The notes: generated from the letters alone by a model not told the origin. A stretch of 64,000 nt of DNA from Lachnoclostridium sp. An138 (GCF_002160765.1 NZ_NFLF01000002.1:124001-188000); one strand, 5' to 3'; numbered from the stretch's first letter, positions 35,771 through 44,099 are shown. Translations and numbers: made by a program.

Positions 35771-37507
35771 TTACACAGCCCAGCCAAGGCTCTCCTGCTG
35801 AATATGGAACAGCTTATGATACAGACCGTTCTTCTTCATCAGCTCATCGTGGGTTCCATGCTCTACCAGCCGGCCATTGTCAAGAACAAGGATCTGGTCC
35901 GCATCCACAACTGTACGGAGGCGGTGAGCGATCATAATAACCGTCTTACCTTCCACCAGTCTGGCAATCGCCTTTTGCACCAGGACTTCATTCTCCGGGT
36001 CGAGGGATGCTGTGGCCTCGTCAAGCAGAATGATGGGAGCGTTTTTCAGCAAGGCGCGGGCAATGGAAATACGCTGGCGCTCACCGCCGGAAAGAGTGCT
36101 GCCGTTTTCACCGAGGATCGTCTGATACCCGTCCGGCATTTCCCGGACAAATTCATCACAATAGGCTGCTTTGGCAGCAGCAATCACCTGATCGTCCGTT
36201 GCGTTTGGATTGCCAAGACGGATATTGTTCATAACCGTATCATTGAACAGCGTCACATCCTGGAACACGAAGGACATATAAGACATGAGGCTTTCCGGCT
36301 CCATACTCTTGATGTCTTTTCCGCCCACGGTGATCCTGCCCTTCTGGACATCCCAAAACCGGGCAATCAGTTTGGAAATCGTGCTTTTACCGGAACCGGA
36401 CGGGCCAACGAGGGCAGTCACGCTCCCCTGGGGGATTTTGCAGGAAACATCTTTGATGACATCTTCCTGATTGTAGGCAAAGGTCACATGGGAAAGCTCA
36501 ATATCACAGTTCGGGACCGTTTTCCCTTCACCGTCCATTGCAGGAGTTGTGAGCAGGGTACGCATACGGCTTGTGACCACATTCAAATTCAGCAACGAGG
36601 ACAGATTTGCCAGGATTGACAGGATCGGGCCGTAAATCCGTGTTACCATCAACAGGAACATAAGCAGCGGAAGAAGCTCGATCTGCCCATTCGTCAAGAG
36701 GATAGCACCGACAAAGATTGTGATACCAACGCCTGCCTGCAAAATCATACTGGCACTGGACATGAACACACCGACAGCCATTTCTACCTTGATGGCGATT
36801 TTTTTCATGGCAAGCAGAGCCTTATCCAACGCACTGAAATGAGAGCCGGACAGCCCGCAGGACTTGATGATCTTCATGCCTTCCAGGTATTCCTGTACCT
36901 GGTCAGAGGCAGCCAGCTTTGCGTCAACCTGCTTTTCAAACAGTTTCTTTTGATGGTTTCGGCTAAGCCCAATAATGAGGAAGGCAATCGGAACCGTGAT
37001 GAATACGCACAGAGCAAGCCGCCAGTCAAAGAATGCCAGCAGGATGCAGGTCAGGGTCACCGTGATGCCGTTTGCAATCAGCGGAGGAATCGTGCTGCTG
37101 AGCAGGGAATCCATGCTGCTGCAATCTGCCATCATATTCGTGGTCAGTTCGGAAAGGTCCTTGGTGTTAAAGAAATTCATAGGGAGTTTCCGAAGATGCT
37201 CCGCAATCCGCAGCCGGGTTGTGTTCGACTCCTTATACGAGGCAATGTAGGTTTTGCGGTAATCATTTTTGGCGGCCAGAAATACCAGGATGGCCGAAAC
37301 AATACCTGCGCCCCACAGCATCCAGATATGGTTCCACTGGATGGAGCCGCCACTGACAAAGGGCGTCAGAATTTCACTGAAGATCATAACAGTTACACAG
37401 AACGGCAGAAGCATAGCGAGGTTCGTCAATGTGCAGGCGAAGATTGCTTTTTTCAGATCTGCGTAACCCTTGTCTGATAAAAAGAGAGCTTTTTGTAATC
37501 TGCTCAT
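35771..37507 (-). CDS. ABC half-transporter (second of pair, AraC module 1)
   Basis: 578 residues from the ATG at 37505-37507 (MSRLQKALFLSDKG), preceded by AAGGCGGTG. Membrane domain then ATPase with GPSGSGKST, LSGGERQRISIARALL and IILLDEATASLDPE; it ends ESLGWAV, the x-GW tail of this subfamily. It follows its partner by two bases. The sequence differs clearly from the TetR-linked pair, so this is a separate transporter. Confidence 0.85.
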   Translation of the reverse strand: MSRLQKALFLSDKGYADLKKAIFACTLTNLAMLLPFCVTVMIFSEILTPFVSGGSIQWNHIWMLWGAGIVSAILVFLAAKNDYRKTYIASYKESNTTRLRIAEHLRKLPMNFFNTKDLSELTTNMMADCSSMDSLLSSTIPPLIANGITVTLTCILLAFFDWRLALCVFITVPIAFLIIGLSRNHQKKLFEKQVDAKLAASDQVQEYLEGMKIIKSCGLSGSHFSALDKALLAMKKIAIKVEMAVGVFMSSASMILQAGVGITIFVGAILLTNGQIELLPLLMFLLMVTRIYGPILSILANLSSLLNLNVVTSRMRTLLTTPAMDGEGKTVPNCDIELSHVTFAYNQEDVIKDVSCKIPQGSVTALVGPSGSGKSTISKLIARFWDVQKGRITVGGKDIKSMEPESLMSYMSFVFQDVTLFNDTVMNNIRLGNPNATDDQVIAAAKAAYCDEFVREMPDGYQTILGENGSTLSGGERQRISIARALLKNAPIILLDEATASLDPENEVLVQKAIARLVEGKTVIMIAHRLRTVVDADQILVLDNGRLVEHGTHDELMKKNGLYHKLFHIQQESLGWAV

Positions 37508-37509
37508 AG

Positions 37510-39324
37510 TTACACCGCCTTTCCGCTGATTTTCCAGCCAATCGCTTCTGTATAGTGGTTCCACATCTGTGCATAGCGTCCGCCTGCGGCCACCAGCTCG
37601 TCATGTTTTCCTTCTTCGACCAGGTGTCCTTTCTCCATGACGATGATCTTATCCGCATTGCGGATTGTAGAGAGGCGGTGTGCAATAATAATAACTGTCT
37701 TACCCCGCATCAGCTTTTCAAAGGCTTTCTGGATCAGATATTCATTCTCCGGGTCGCTGAACGCCGTTGCCTCATCCAGCACAATGATAGGCGAGTCTTT
37801 GATAATGGCCCGCGCAATGGCAATTCGCTGGCGCTCGCCGCCAGAGAGATGGATGCCTTTGGAGCCGACCACCGTATGATACCCGTCCGGCAGTTTGGAA
37901 ATGAACTCGTGGCACTGCGCCGCTTTCGCCGCCGCAATCACCTGTTCCTCACTGGCCGAAGGGCTGCCCATACGGATATTATCCAAAATGTTCTGCTTGA
38001 ACAGGAAAATATCCTGGAACACAAAGCTGACATGGTGCATCAGGTCATCCTCCGCCATATCGCGCACATCTACGCCGCCGATGGTAATGCTGCCGGAAGA
38101 TACATCCCAAAACCGGGAAATCAGATTGGCAATCGTACTCTTGCCACCGCCGGACGGACCAACAATGGCCGTGATTTGACCCTTCTTTGCAACAAAAGAA
38201 ACATCCTCCAGTGCCTTTTCGTGTGTATCTCCCGTGTAGGAAAAGCTGACATTCTTGAAAGCAACATCATCATTGGTGGGTTTCTTTGGATGGCTCGTTT
38301 CTGGCATTTCAGGAATATTTAGAATTTCATCCATACGCGCCACATTCCCATCAATCTGCATGAACGACTCGGAGATATACATGATCTTGTTCAGTACGCC
38401 GGAAATTGCGGGTACAAAGAGCAGATAGAAAATGAAGGTCATGGCAAACCCGGCAAAATCATCTGACCTGGAGCCGATGAAAATTCCGACAGGTACAAGG
38501 ATCAGATAAACATTATTGATGATTGTGGTGAAGGCGGGCATACAGTTCTGCCAGCCCAGGGAAAATTTCAGGACCCACTCTGTATATCCGGTAATCGCTT
38601 CTTTGAGCTTTTTGAAAGAGGATGCCGTCTGGTTGAATGCCTTCACAACCGACATTCCACGAACATACTCCACAGAAGCGTTGTTCATTTCCTCCAGGGC
38701 TTTTTGATACCTGCCCATGTTCTCTTTCATCTCGCCGCTGCCAAAGCCAATAAACTCCGCAACAAACGCCAGAACGATACCGACCAGAGAGGCAAGCCCG
38801 AACCGCCAATCAACAACCAGTAAAATAATGACCATGACGATGGGGGCCGTGACAGACGCCACGAAATCCGGGAACTGATGGGCAATGAACCCTTCCACGC
38901 TCTCGATATTCTCATCCATGATTTTACGCAGGCGGCCGCTGCCAATCGTCAGATGATACCCCAGCGGGATTTTTGTAATATGATCTGCAAAAAGAACTTT
39001 TAACTCGTACAGTGTTCCGAAAGCTGCCATGTGAGAGCTGAAAATAGCCAGAAAATACAGCAGGATATTCGCCACAATTCCGGCCAGTGCCAGCCAGCCA
39101 TAATTCATGACCATTCCCATATCTAGTTGGTCAAGGTTCGGAAAAACACCGATAATCGAGCGGATCATAAAATAGACCGCTATGTACGGGATGAACGAAG
39201 CAATGGCCGCCAGTGACGAAAGAGCCGCAGCTAAAAAGACAAGGCCCTTTCTGTCAGAAGCCAATTCCATGCATCGTGCCAAACCCGTTTTTGGTTTTGC
39301 CTGTTTCGACTTTGCGTTTGACAT
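37510..39324 (-). CDS. ABC half-transporter (first of pair, AraC module 1)
   Basis: 604 residues. Membrane domain with EYVRGMSVVKAFNQTASSF, ATPase with GPSGGGKST, HLSGGERQR and IVLDEATAFSDPE, C-terminal IGWKISGKAV. The N-terminal 15 residues are Lys/Gln-rich. The ATG has AGGAGGG eight bases upstream. The leader contains a 13-bp perfect palindrome with the GTTAG/CTAAC core, and the AraC gene lies directly upstream on the same strand. Confidence 0.85.
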   Translation of the reverse strand: MSNAKSKQAKPKTGLARCMELASDRKGLVFLAAALSSLAAIASFIPYIAVYFMIRSIIGVFPNLDQLDMGMVMNYGWLALAGIVANILLYFLAIFSSHMAAFGTLYELKVLFADHITKIPLGYHLTIGSGRLRKIMDENIESVEGFIAHQFPDFVASVTAPIVMVIILLVVDWRFGLASLVGIVLAFVAEFIGFGSGEMKENMGRYQKALEEMNNASVEYVRGMSVVKAFNQTASSFKKLKEAITGYTEWVLKFSLGWQNCMPAFTTIINNVYLILVPVGIFIGSRSDDFAGFAMTFIFYLLFVPAISGVLNKIMYISESFMQIDGNVARMDEILNIPEMPETSHPKKPTNDDVAFKNVSFSYTGDTHEKALEDVSFVAKKGQITAIVGPSGGGKSTIANLISRFWDVSSGSITIGGVDVRDMAEDDLMHHVSFVFQDIFLFKQNILDNIRMGSPSASEEQVIAAAKAAQCHEFISKLPDGYHTVVGSKGIHLSGGERQRIAIARAIIKDSPIIVLDEATAFSDPENEYLIQKAFEKLMRGKTVIIIAHRLSTIRNADKIIVMEKGHLVEEGKHDELVAAGGRYAQMWNHYTEAIGWKISGKAV

Positions 39325-39350
39325 AGCATGAACCCTCCTTAAAAGATAAA

Positions 39351-39382
39351 ATGGCGAGGTTAGTATTTTCTAACCTCGCCAT
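39351..39382 (-). promoter_or_regulatory. Perfect 13-bp palindrome with GTTAG-TATTTT-CTAAC core in ABC leader
   Basis: Arms 39351-39363 and 39370-39382 are perfectly complementary around six bases. Read on the minus strand the hairpin is followed by TTTTATCTTTTAAGGAGGG, that is a T-rich run directly before the ribosome site. It can therefore act as a DtxR-like operator, as a terminator/attenuator, or as both. It lies between AraC (stop 39455) and the ABC start (39324). Confidence 0.8.
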
Positions 39383-39454
39383 GCATTTTATCAGTCTTTG
39401 AAGCAGTCTGCTACTCCATGCCTTTGTGACAGGAGCAAAAATAGCCCATTCTTC

Positions 39455-40405
39455 CTACCTGTTTTTCCTATAGTCCTTCGGGAGTATCCCATATACAGAT
39501 TGAAAGGCTTTGGCAAACTTACTTGCATTGCTGTAGCCCAGTTCCAAAGCGATGTCTCCGATTTTCATCTGACCTTCTGACAGCCACTGAGCGGCCAGAT
39601 TCATTTTATACTTTTTCAGGTGGGCATAGGGGGTGTCTCCATAGATATGAGAAAACACCATATGGAACGCAGAAAGATTCAAGTGCGCCTCTTTCGCTAA
39701 TTGTTCCACAGATACTTTTTCATCCAAATGCGAAATCAGATACTCCCGGATCGCTTTTGCGGCTTGTATCTGCTTCTTGTCAAAATATTGGAAGCCGCAC
39801 CCGCCAGGCTGCGCCAGCTGCTCAATATGGTACAGCAATTCCATTGCCTTTATCTTAAAATATCCCACAGGCTCTGTCTCGGAAGCTGTATACATCTCTG
39901 AAAAAAGCTGCTGCAGCTGGGGTGTGGCAGCACTGACATACCATTTTGTTTCAATGCCCAAAGCGGAGCCTATTTTATCCAGATCAATCGGAATTTCCCG
40001 CATTATTTGCCGCGTTATATCGGACAGCACCTGCCGGTCTATCACCAGGCTGACGCCATAATATTTTTTCAGCGGGAAGGAAAAAGAAACTGGTAAATGC
40101 TCTGTTCCTGCCACACCAAAGCAGCCCTCTGGCAGATAAGATACGGTATGATTTGAGAACTCACACTCATACCGCCCAGACCTGCAGTGTGTAATCTGGA
40201 TTATATCGGAATTAAACTTCTTAGATTTCATCTCCTCATCCGTTTCAAAATCCAGAAAGCAGAGCTGTATCCCCTCAAACAGCTTGAAGTTTTTGACAAT
40301 ACCACGGCCTGTGCAGCCATAATCAATCACAACACACTCCGAATCTTGTGATAAAACCTTCGCCTGCGCACCATACCAATCCCGATTAAAAATCACATCC
40401 TGCAT
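39455..40405 (-). CDS. AraC-family regulator (module 1)
   Basis: 316 residues. The N-terminal part is an unassigned ligand-sensing region (about 1-210); the C-terminal double HTH is clear (EKVSVEQLAKEAHLNLSAFH, then KIGDIALELGYSNASKFAKA) and ends GILPKDYRK. The position upstream of a YbtPQ-like pair parallels YbtA, the AraC-type activator of yersiniabactin uptake that responds to the siderophore. An imperfect GTTAG-CTATAA-CTTAC box lies 19 bases before its ATG. Confidence 0.9.
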   Translation of the reverse strand: MQDVIFNRDWYGAQAKVLSQDSECVVIDYGCTGRGIVKNFKLFEGIQLCFLDFETDEEMKSKKFNSDIIQITHCRSGRYECEFSNHTVSYLPEGCFGVAGTEHLPVSFSFPLKKYYGVSLVIDRQVLSDITRQIMREIPIDLDKIGSALGIETKWYVSAATPQLQQLFSEMYTASETEPVGYFKIKAMELLYHIEQLAQPGGCGFQYFDKKQIQAAKAIREYLISHLDEKVSVEQLAKEAHLNLSAFHMVFSHIYGDTPYAHLKKYKMNLAAQWLSEGQMKIGDIALELGYSNASKFAKAFQSVYGILPKDYRKNR

Positions 40406-40423
40406 TACTTCCGCCTCCGAAAA

Positions 40424-40439
40424 GTTAGCTATAACTTAC
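40424..40439 (-). promoter_or_regulatory. Degenerate GTTAG-N6-CTTAC box before AraC module 1
   Basis: GTTAG-CTATAA-CTTAC differs by one base from the GTTAG-N6-CTAAC palindrome. It lies between the methyltransferase stop and the AraC start. Confidence 0.45.
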
Positions 40440-41035
40440 TTTATTTTCTTTCCAGATACACAGAACATAAATTTATTCTTTGCAACTCTGACATCCTGGA
40501 AGCCGACAGCCTCCATGACCTGTTTTATTTCATCCGGTGTATATGGTTTCATTCCCGGTATTATCTTTTCCCAATGCTTTTCGGGATCTCCAGGGTCATT
40601 GACCACCACGAATTTTCCGTCCGCTTTAAGTATCCTTTTTACTTCCGCAAAGCATTTCTCCAGGTCTTCCCAGAAATACACGGTTTCAAAAGCCGTAGCA
40701 AGCTGGATGGAATTGCCCTTTAATGGAAGGTTGTCTGCGCTCCCAAGAAGCACTTCACATCTTTTCCCGATATCCCTTTTATTCGTCTTTTTTGACTTCT
40801 CAACGCTGGTGCTGGAAATATCTATCCCGTAAACAAAACCATCCCTGGAGCGCTCTAATAATCTTCGAATATTAAATCCTCCGCCGCAGCCGATATCAAC
40901 CAGCTTTCCGTCATCCGGAACCTCAAATTGTGTAAATGCCCATTTGGACAATGGACTGTGCCCCATATTCATACCGGAAAGCATGAGGCTTCCTATAAAA
41001 CCCTGCGGATTGCCGAAATTGTCTTTGAATGCCAT
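40436..41035 (-). CDS. Class I SAM-dependent methyltransferase
   Basis: 199 residues from the ATG at 41033-41035, which has GGGAG upstream. The SAM motif I LVDIGCGGGFN, motif II VYGIDISSTSVEKSK and ATAFETVYFWEDL show a methyltransferase_11/25 fold. It starts with NFGNPQGFIGSLMLSGMN, typical of small-molecule methyltransferases in Clostridia. It lies between the ATC-hydrolase-like gene and AraC, so it probably belongs to the same operon; the acceptor is unknown. Confidence 0.88.
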   Translation of the reverse strand: MAFKDNFGNPQGFIGSLMLSGMNMGHSPLSKWAFTQFEVPDDGKLVDIGCGGGFNIRRLLERSRDGFVYGIDISSTSVEKSKKTNKRDIGKRCEVLLGSADNLPLKGNSIQLATAFETVYFWEDLEKCFAEVKRILKADGKFVVVNDPGDPEKHWEKIIPGMKPYTPDEIKQVMEAVGFQDVRVAKNKFMFCVSGKKIK

Positions 41036-41081
41036 TTTATTTCTCCCTTCTTCACCAGATTTGCAGCCAATGCGCTTTTCA

Positions 41082-41762
41082 CTACTGTTTTCGCAGCTTG
41101 GATTGCTGTTCGCATTTTCTTTCTTTCTCCCATTTAGAGCCCTTTTTGCATACATAAAAATCACACATTTCTGCGCCCTCTGCAAGTGTGCCTGTCCGGT
41201 ACAATACGCCGCCCATGAGATCTACAGAAATAAAATCCATGGCACACATGCATGGTATCAGTTCTTCCAAATGCTCCTGTTTCCCAAGCGCACACAATCC
41301 GCACCTGTGATAGTTGGTAATGTATTCGTCTGCATCCCTTCCGGGAATCGTCTCCGTCATCCAGTTGAATTCGCTGTCGGATATAGCATTTGCAATCCTG
41401 TCCTTCTCCACTTTCTTTTTTTGATATTCCATATCAAATGGATTTTTATTCCCGAAAGCTTTTTTAATGAGCGGCGCCTGCATTGTGGCCGTCACCATTT
41501 CCCCGAACTGCTTATGGCTCATCGCTCCATCCATTGCCTTATAAACTGCCAGCCAGACAATCCCCCCGGAAAGACAGATTCGCAGAGGGTTTTTCGTAAA
41601 ACCGCCTATATCGGGCGTCCTTGCCAGCATATCTTTAAAGTTTTTACGTGATTTCTTCTTCACCCTGGAAATTTCCGTATTTTTGCAATGAGCTGCGATA
41701 TATTTGAAAACAGCAGGCGTCATCGCTGACCACATCAGCTTTTCACAGATGGTGCTTTTCAT
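41082..41762 (-). CDS. L-2-amino-thiazoline-4-carboxylate hydrolase-like protein
   Basis: 226 residues from the ATG at 41760-41762, seven bases after AAAGGAG. KLMWSAMTPAVFKYIA near the start and the late pattern CGLCALG, CMCAMDF, YRTGTLAEGAEMCDFYVC resemble the ATC_hydrolase Pfam family, whose founding member opens a thiazoline ring. Distant Clostridial members have no proven activity. Conserved Cys residues could bind metal. In a metallophore-uptake setting, opening a thiazoline-containing siderophore is an attractive but unproven role. Confidence 0.6.
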   Translation of the reverse strand: MKSTICEKLMWSAMTPAVFKYIAAHCKNTEISRVKKKSRKNFKDMLARTPDIGGFTKNPLRICLSGGIVWLAVYKAMDGAMSHKQFGEMVTATMQAPLIKKAFGNKNPFDMEYQKKKVEKDRIANAISDSEFNWMTETIPGRDADEYITNYHRCGLCALGKQEHLEELIPCMCAMDFISVDLMGGVLYRTGTLAEGAEMCDFYVCKKGSKWEKERKCEQQSKLRKQ

Positions 41763-41780
41763 ATCCATGCTCCTTTAAAA

Positions 41781-41808
41781 ATTAGTAATAACTAACTAAT
41801 ATTATATC
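41781..41808 (-). promoter_or_regulatory. TTAG-N6-CTAA box at the hydrolase-methyltransferase promoter
   Basis: TTAG-TAATAA-CTAA (41782-41795) is followed by a second CTAA (41796-41799), giving two overlapping half-sites as in a full DtxR box. On the minus strand TTGATA (41803-41808) lies upstream as a possible -35, which would place the box in the spacer and -10 region. Confidence 0.7.
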
Positions 41809-41910
41809 AAGAGACAGCCAGGACTGCAATTCATTTTTTATCTGCCAACACTTTTTCATCCTCTGATTATTGCAAGCTAAACACTTAACTTCCAATTTGC
41901 AGAAGCCGTC

Positions 41911-41967
41911 CCTCTGGAGAATAAGAATGGTTTCCAGATAGTTTTCTCCGGACACATAAAGTTTCAC
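41911..41967 (-). pseudogene. 5' remnant of a DtxR-like metalloregulator gene
   Basis: The first 19 codons (KLYVSGENYLETILIL) match the starts of the intact DtxR-like genes at 44077 and 52522, nearly base for base. After this the sequence runs into the promoter region of the hydrolase gene. The metal ligand Asp9 is already changed to Asn. A leftover of a third copy of the module. Confidence 0.75.
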
Positions 41968-41979
41968 AGTACTTCCCCT

Positions 41980-42111
41980 TTATTCTGCAGACTCCAGAGA
42001 CAGAATATCGAAGAAGCAAGGTGTACCTGTAAAGGTATAGCCTGTAATCTTATCTGTGTTGTAAACCAGCATATCCTTTTGGTATGTAAGCGGAATATCA
42101 AGCACATTACC
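41980..42111 (-). pseudogene. 3' remnant of a peptide/nickel-type substrate-binding protein
   Basis: About 43 codons ending ESAE: LDIPLTYQKDMLVYNTDKI and a following GTPCFF resemble the C-terminus of OppA/NikA-type SBPs. It is joined in frame to a recombinase fragment, so the open frame is an accidental fusion rather than a gene. Confidence 0.55.
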
Positions 42112-42238
42112 TACATCATAGTCGTGCCCCAGGCGGCTCATGCCTTTGATAGCAATGACCTCCACTCGTCCGGCCTCGACTTCCTCCACCATCGCGGCTC
42201 AAACGCTCATACAGAGGGGTGATTTTCTCGTTTCTCAT
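42112..42238 (-). pseudogene. Remnant of a large serine recombinase gene
   Basis: Starts at 42238 with MRNEKITPLYERLSRD, the typical beginning of Tn-type large serine recombinases in Clostridia, then jumps in another frame to VEAGRVEVIAIKGMSRLGHDY, a block normally about 50 residues further on. An internal deletion and a junction to the SBP remnant show decay. Evidence of past mobile-element activity in the island. Confidence 0.7.
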
Positions 42239-42257
42239 GGCTGTACCTGAAATGAAA

Positions 42258-42321
42258 ATGCTCTAAGTGACTGCTTCACTAACCATGACAAAAACCATGA
42301 TTAAGAAGTCACTTAGAGCAT
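42258..42321. repeat. 15-bp inverted repeat with 34-base loop
   Basis: Perfect arms ATGCTCTAAGTGACT (42258-42272) and its complement (42307-42321). It lies upstream of the recombinase remnant. It could be an RNA hairpin or terminal repeats of a tiny mobile element. The rest of the 42239-42517 stretch holds the 27-bp repeat and the toxin-antitoxin promoter. Confidence 0.65.
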
Positions 42322-42346
42322 ATATCTCCTTAATCACGGTGTCACA

Positions 42347-42373
42347 TTCTATAAGCTCAATCAACCTTTTCCA
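42347..42373. repeat. 27-bp direct repeat, left copy
   Basis: 26 of 27 bases identical to 43243-43269. The right copy lies just past the Rrf2 stop codon; this copy lies on the other side of the toxin-antitoxin pair. Confidence 0.85.
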
Positions 42374-42435
42374 CTCAAGTCCTTAAGGATGTATTCTCAT
42401 AACCATCAAGCAGAAACTTTTTTTGCCTGGACGAG

Positions 42436-42464
42436 TTTACTTTCCCCGGCGCATGAGATATAAT
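42436..42464 (+). promoter_or_regulatory. Promoter of the toxin-antitoxin pair
   Basis: -35 TTTACT (42436-42441), 17-base spacer, perfect -10 TATAAT (42459-42464), about 54 bases before the antitoxin start. Confidence 0.75.
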
Positions 42465-42517
42465 ATAAACAGAGATAAAGAAAACTTGAGTTCTAAAGAA
42501 TAGAAAGGGTGACTTGT

Positions 42518-42775
42518 ATGAATTTGGCGAAAATCTCTGCAAACGGTCAAATCACTGTGCCGGTGGAAATCAGGCGGCAGCTTGGTCTGAAATCCGGCGA
42601 TAAAATCCTGTTCATTCAAAATCAGAATGGGGAGATCGTTGTCAGCAATGCCTCCGCTGCGGCCATCCGAAAAGCGCAGACGGCCTTTGCCGGAGCCGCC
42701 GAAGCAATGGGTGTATCCAGTGAAGATGATATTCAGGCACTCGTAGACGAAGTGCGTCACGGAAAGGGACGGTAA
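42518..42775 (+). CDS. AbrB/MazE-type antitoxin
   Basis: 85 residues. N-terminal SpoVT/AbrB swapped-hairpin DNA-binding domain: LAKISANGQITVPVEIRRQL then LKSGDKILF; the C-terminal helix (EDDIQALVDEV) probably wraps the toxin. The ATG follows AAAGGGTG. One base separates its stop from the toxin start. Confidence 0.9.
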   Translation: MNLAKISANGQITVPVEIRRQLGLKSGDKILFIQNQNGEIVVSNASAAAIRKAQTAFAGAAEAMGVSSEDDIQALVDEVRHGKGR

Positions 42776-42776
42776 A

Positions 42777-43175
42777 ATGCGGATATTGGTAGATACAAAC
42801 ATTCTGTTTTCCGCATTGGTTTTTCCCCGTTCCAAACCTGCGCAGGCTTTGCTCTACATCGCAGATAATCACGAAATCGTCTTGTGTGACCGCAATATTG
42901 CGGAGCTGCGGGATATTCTCGGACGGAAAGCGCCAAAGTATCTCCCAGATGCGGAAGTACTGCTGGCAGAGATGTCCTATGAGTTAATTCCTGCGGTAGA
43001 CCATGCAGAAAAGCTGATACGCGATGCAAAAGATCAGCCGATTTTAAATGCAGCTATTGTGTCGGATGTGGATGTTATTCTCACAGGGGACAAAGATTTT
43101 TTAAGTCTGGATATGGAGCATCCAAAGTGCATGACTGTAGCAAAATTTCTTGAAAGTGAAGGCGTAGAGAATTAA
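42777..43175 (+). CDS. PIN-domain toxin (ribonuclease)
   Basis: 132 residues, PIN-family toxin of type II systems. Acidic catalytic residues are in place: VDTNILFSAL (Asp6), a central Glu in NIAELRDIL, DAKDQPIL and TGDKDFLSL. Likely cleaves RNA when free of the AbrB-type partner. The pair probably stabilises the island. Confidence 0.92.
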   Translation: MRILVDTNILFSALVFPRSKPAQALLYIADNHEIVLCDRNIAELRDILGRKAPKYLPDAEVLLAEMSYELIPAVDHAEKLIRDAKDQPILNAAIVSDVDVILTGDKDFLSLDMEHPKCMTVAKFLESEGVEN

Positions 43176-43242
43176 CCTCTGCGCCTTTTCTCTTGGCATG
43201 GATCGGATAGGTGGCTCTATATCCCCTTTATCAAGGTGCAAG

Positions 43243-43269
43243 TTCTATAATCTCAATCAACCTTTTCCA
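43243..43269. repeat. 27-bp direct repeat, right copy
   Basis: Matches 42347-42373 at 26 of 27 bases; immediately downstream of the Rrf2 stop (43271-43273 on the minus strand). Confidence 0.85.
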
Positions 43270-43270
43270 T

Positions 43271-43669
43271 TTAGCATTTCTCAAGGATTTGTATCAATGT
43301 AATTCCTTTCAATGTCTTCTCCAGCATTTTCTCTATCTTCCGATATTCCTCTCCCAGAGCAAGCATCTCCTGCGCTATTTCAGCTGCTGGCCTTCCACAG
43401 ATTTCTCCAGTCCGCACTGCTCCCTCCATACTCAAAATAATATCATACAGGCTGATCTCATCTGGAGCTTTATCCAATTTTAATCCTCCAGACGGACCAT
43501 GGGCGGCCCGGATAAACCCGGCCGCCCTTAGCTTCGCGCTGATCTGGAGCAGATAACGATGCGACACCCCTATGGCTGCTGCCAGCTTCGAGGAGGATAC
43601 GGTCTTTCCATCCTTAGCCAGATACAGCAACATCTGTATGGCATAGTCTGTAGAACGGTTCAACTGCAT
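43271..43669 (-). CDS. Rrf2-family regulator (module 2)
   Basis: 132 residues from the ATG at 43667-43669, seven bases after GGAGGAG. MQLNRSTDYAIQMLLYLAK, a winged HTH with SHRYLLQISAKLRAAGFIRA and the wing GPSGG are typical. Only one cysteine lies in the region where IscR has three, so it is not an IscR-type Fe-S sensor. Last gene of the eight-gene operon. N-terminal half almost identical to the copy at 51707; the C-termini diverge. Confidence 0.9.
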   Translation of the reverse strand: MQLNRSTDYAIQMLLYLAKDGKTVSSSKLAAAIGVSHRYLLQISAKLRAAGFIRAAHGPSGGLKLDKAPDEISLYDIILSMEGAVRTGEICGRPAAEIAQEMLALGEEYRKIEKMLEKTLKGITLIQILEKC

Positions 43670-43693
43670 TGACACTCTCCTCCTCTGCTTTTC

Positions 43694-44077
43694 TTATAGT
43701 CCATTGCTTTCACTTTCACTTTGGTATTTTTCTTTCAGCCGGCGGAAGGTTTCATCACTGATCACATGCTCGATACGGCAGGCATCTGCCTCTGCAGTTT
43801 TGGGATCAACGCCGGCCTCTATCAAACGATCTGTGAAAAAGCGGTGTCGTTCATAAATCTTTCCGGCAATCTCTTTTCCTACTTCCGTCAGATGCAGAAA
43901 ATGATTTTCATCCATAATAAGTAAGCCGCCCTCCTGCAGGACTGCTACAGCATGACACACGCTGGGCTTGGATACTCCAAGTTGCCGGGCCACGTCCACG
44001 GAGCGCACCATACCCATTTTCTTATGAAGAACCAGAATAGCCTCCAAATAGTCTTCTCCGGACGCATGAATCTTCAT
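43694..44077 (-). CDS. DtxR/MntR-family metalloregulator (module 2)
   Basis: 127 residues from the ATG at 44075-44077. Winged HTH (VDVARQLGVSKPSVCHAVAVL) and dimerisation/metal domain; no SH3 domain. Ligand set: Asp9 and Glu12 (MntR-like), His78, and Cys100-x2-Glu103-His104 (DACRIEH), where Cys is the DtxR/IdeR residue and MntR would have Glu. The mixture leaves Fe or Mn open. Likely reader of the TTAG-N6-CTAA boxes around it. Confidence 0.9.
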   Translation of the reverse strand: MKIHASGEDYLEAILVLHKKMGMVRSVDVARQLGVSKPSVCHAVAVLQEGGLLIMDENHFLHLTEVGKEIAGKIYERHRFFTDRLIEAGVDPKTAEADACRIEHVISDETFRRLKEKYQSESESNGL

Positions 44078-44099
44078 ATCACAGCGCTCCTTCCACACA

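Noticed and set aside
41980-42192. A 70-codon gene
   Set aside because: It is a chance in-frame fusion of a recombinase fragment and an SBP fragment.
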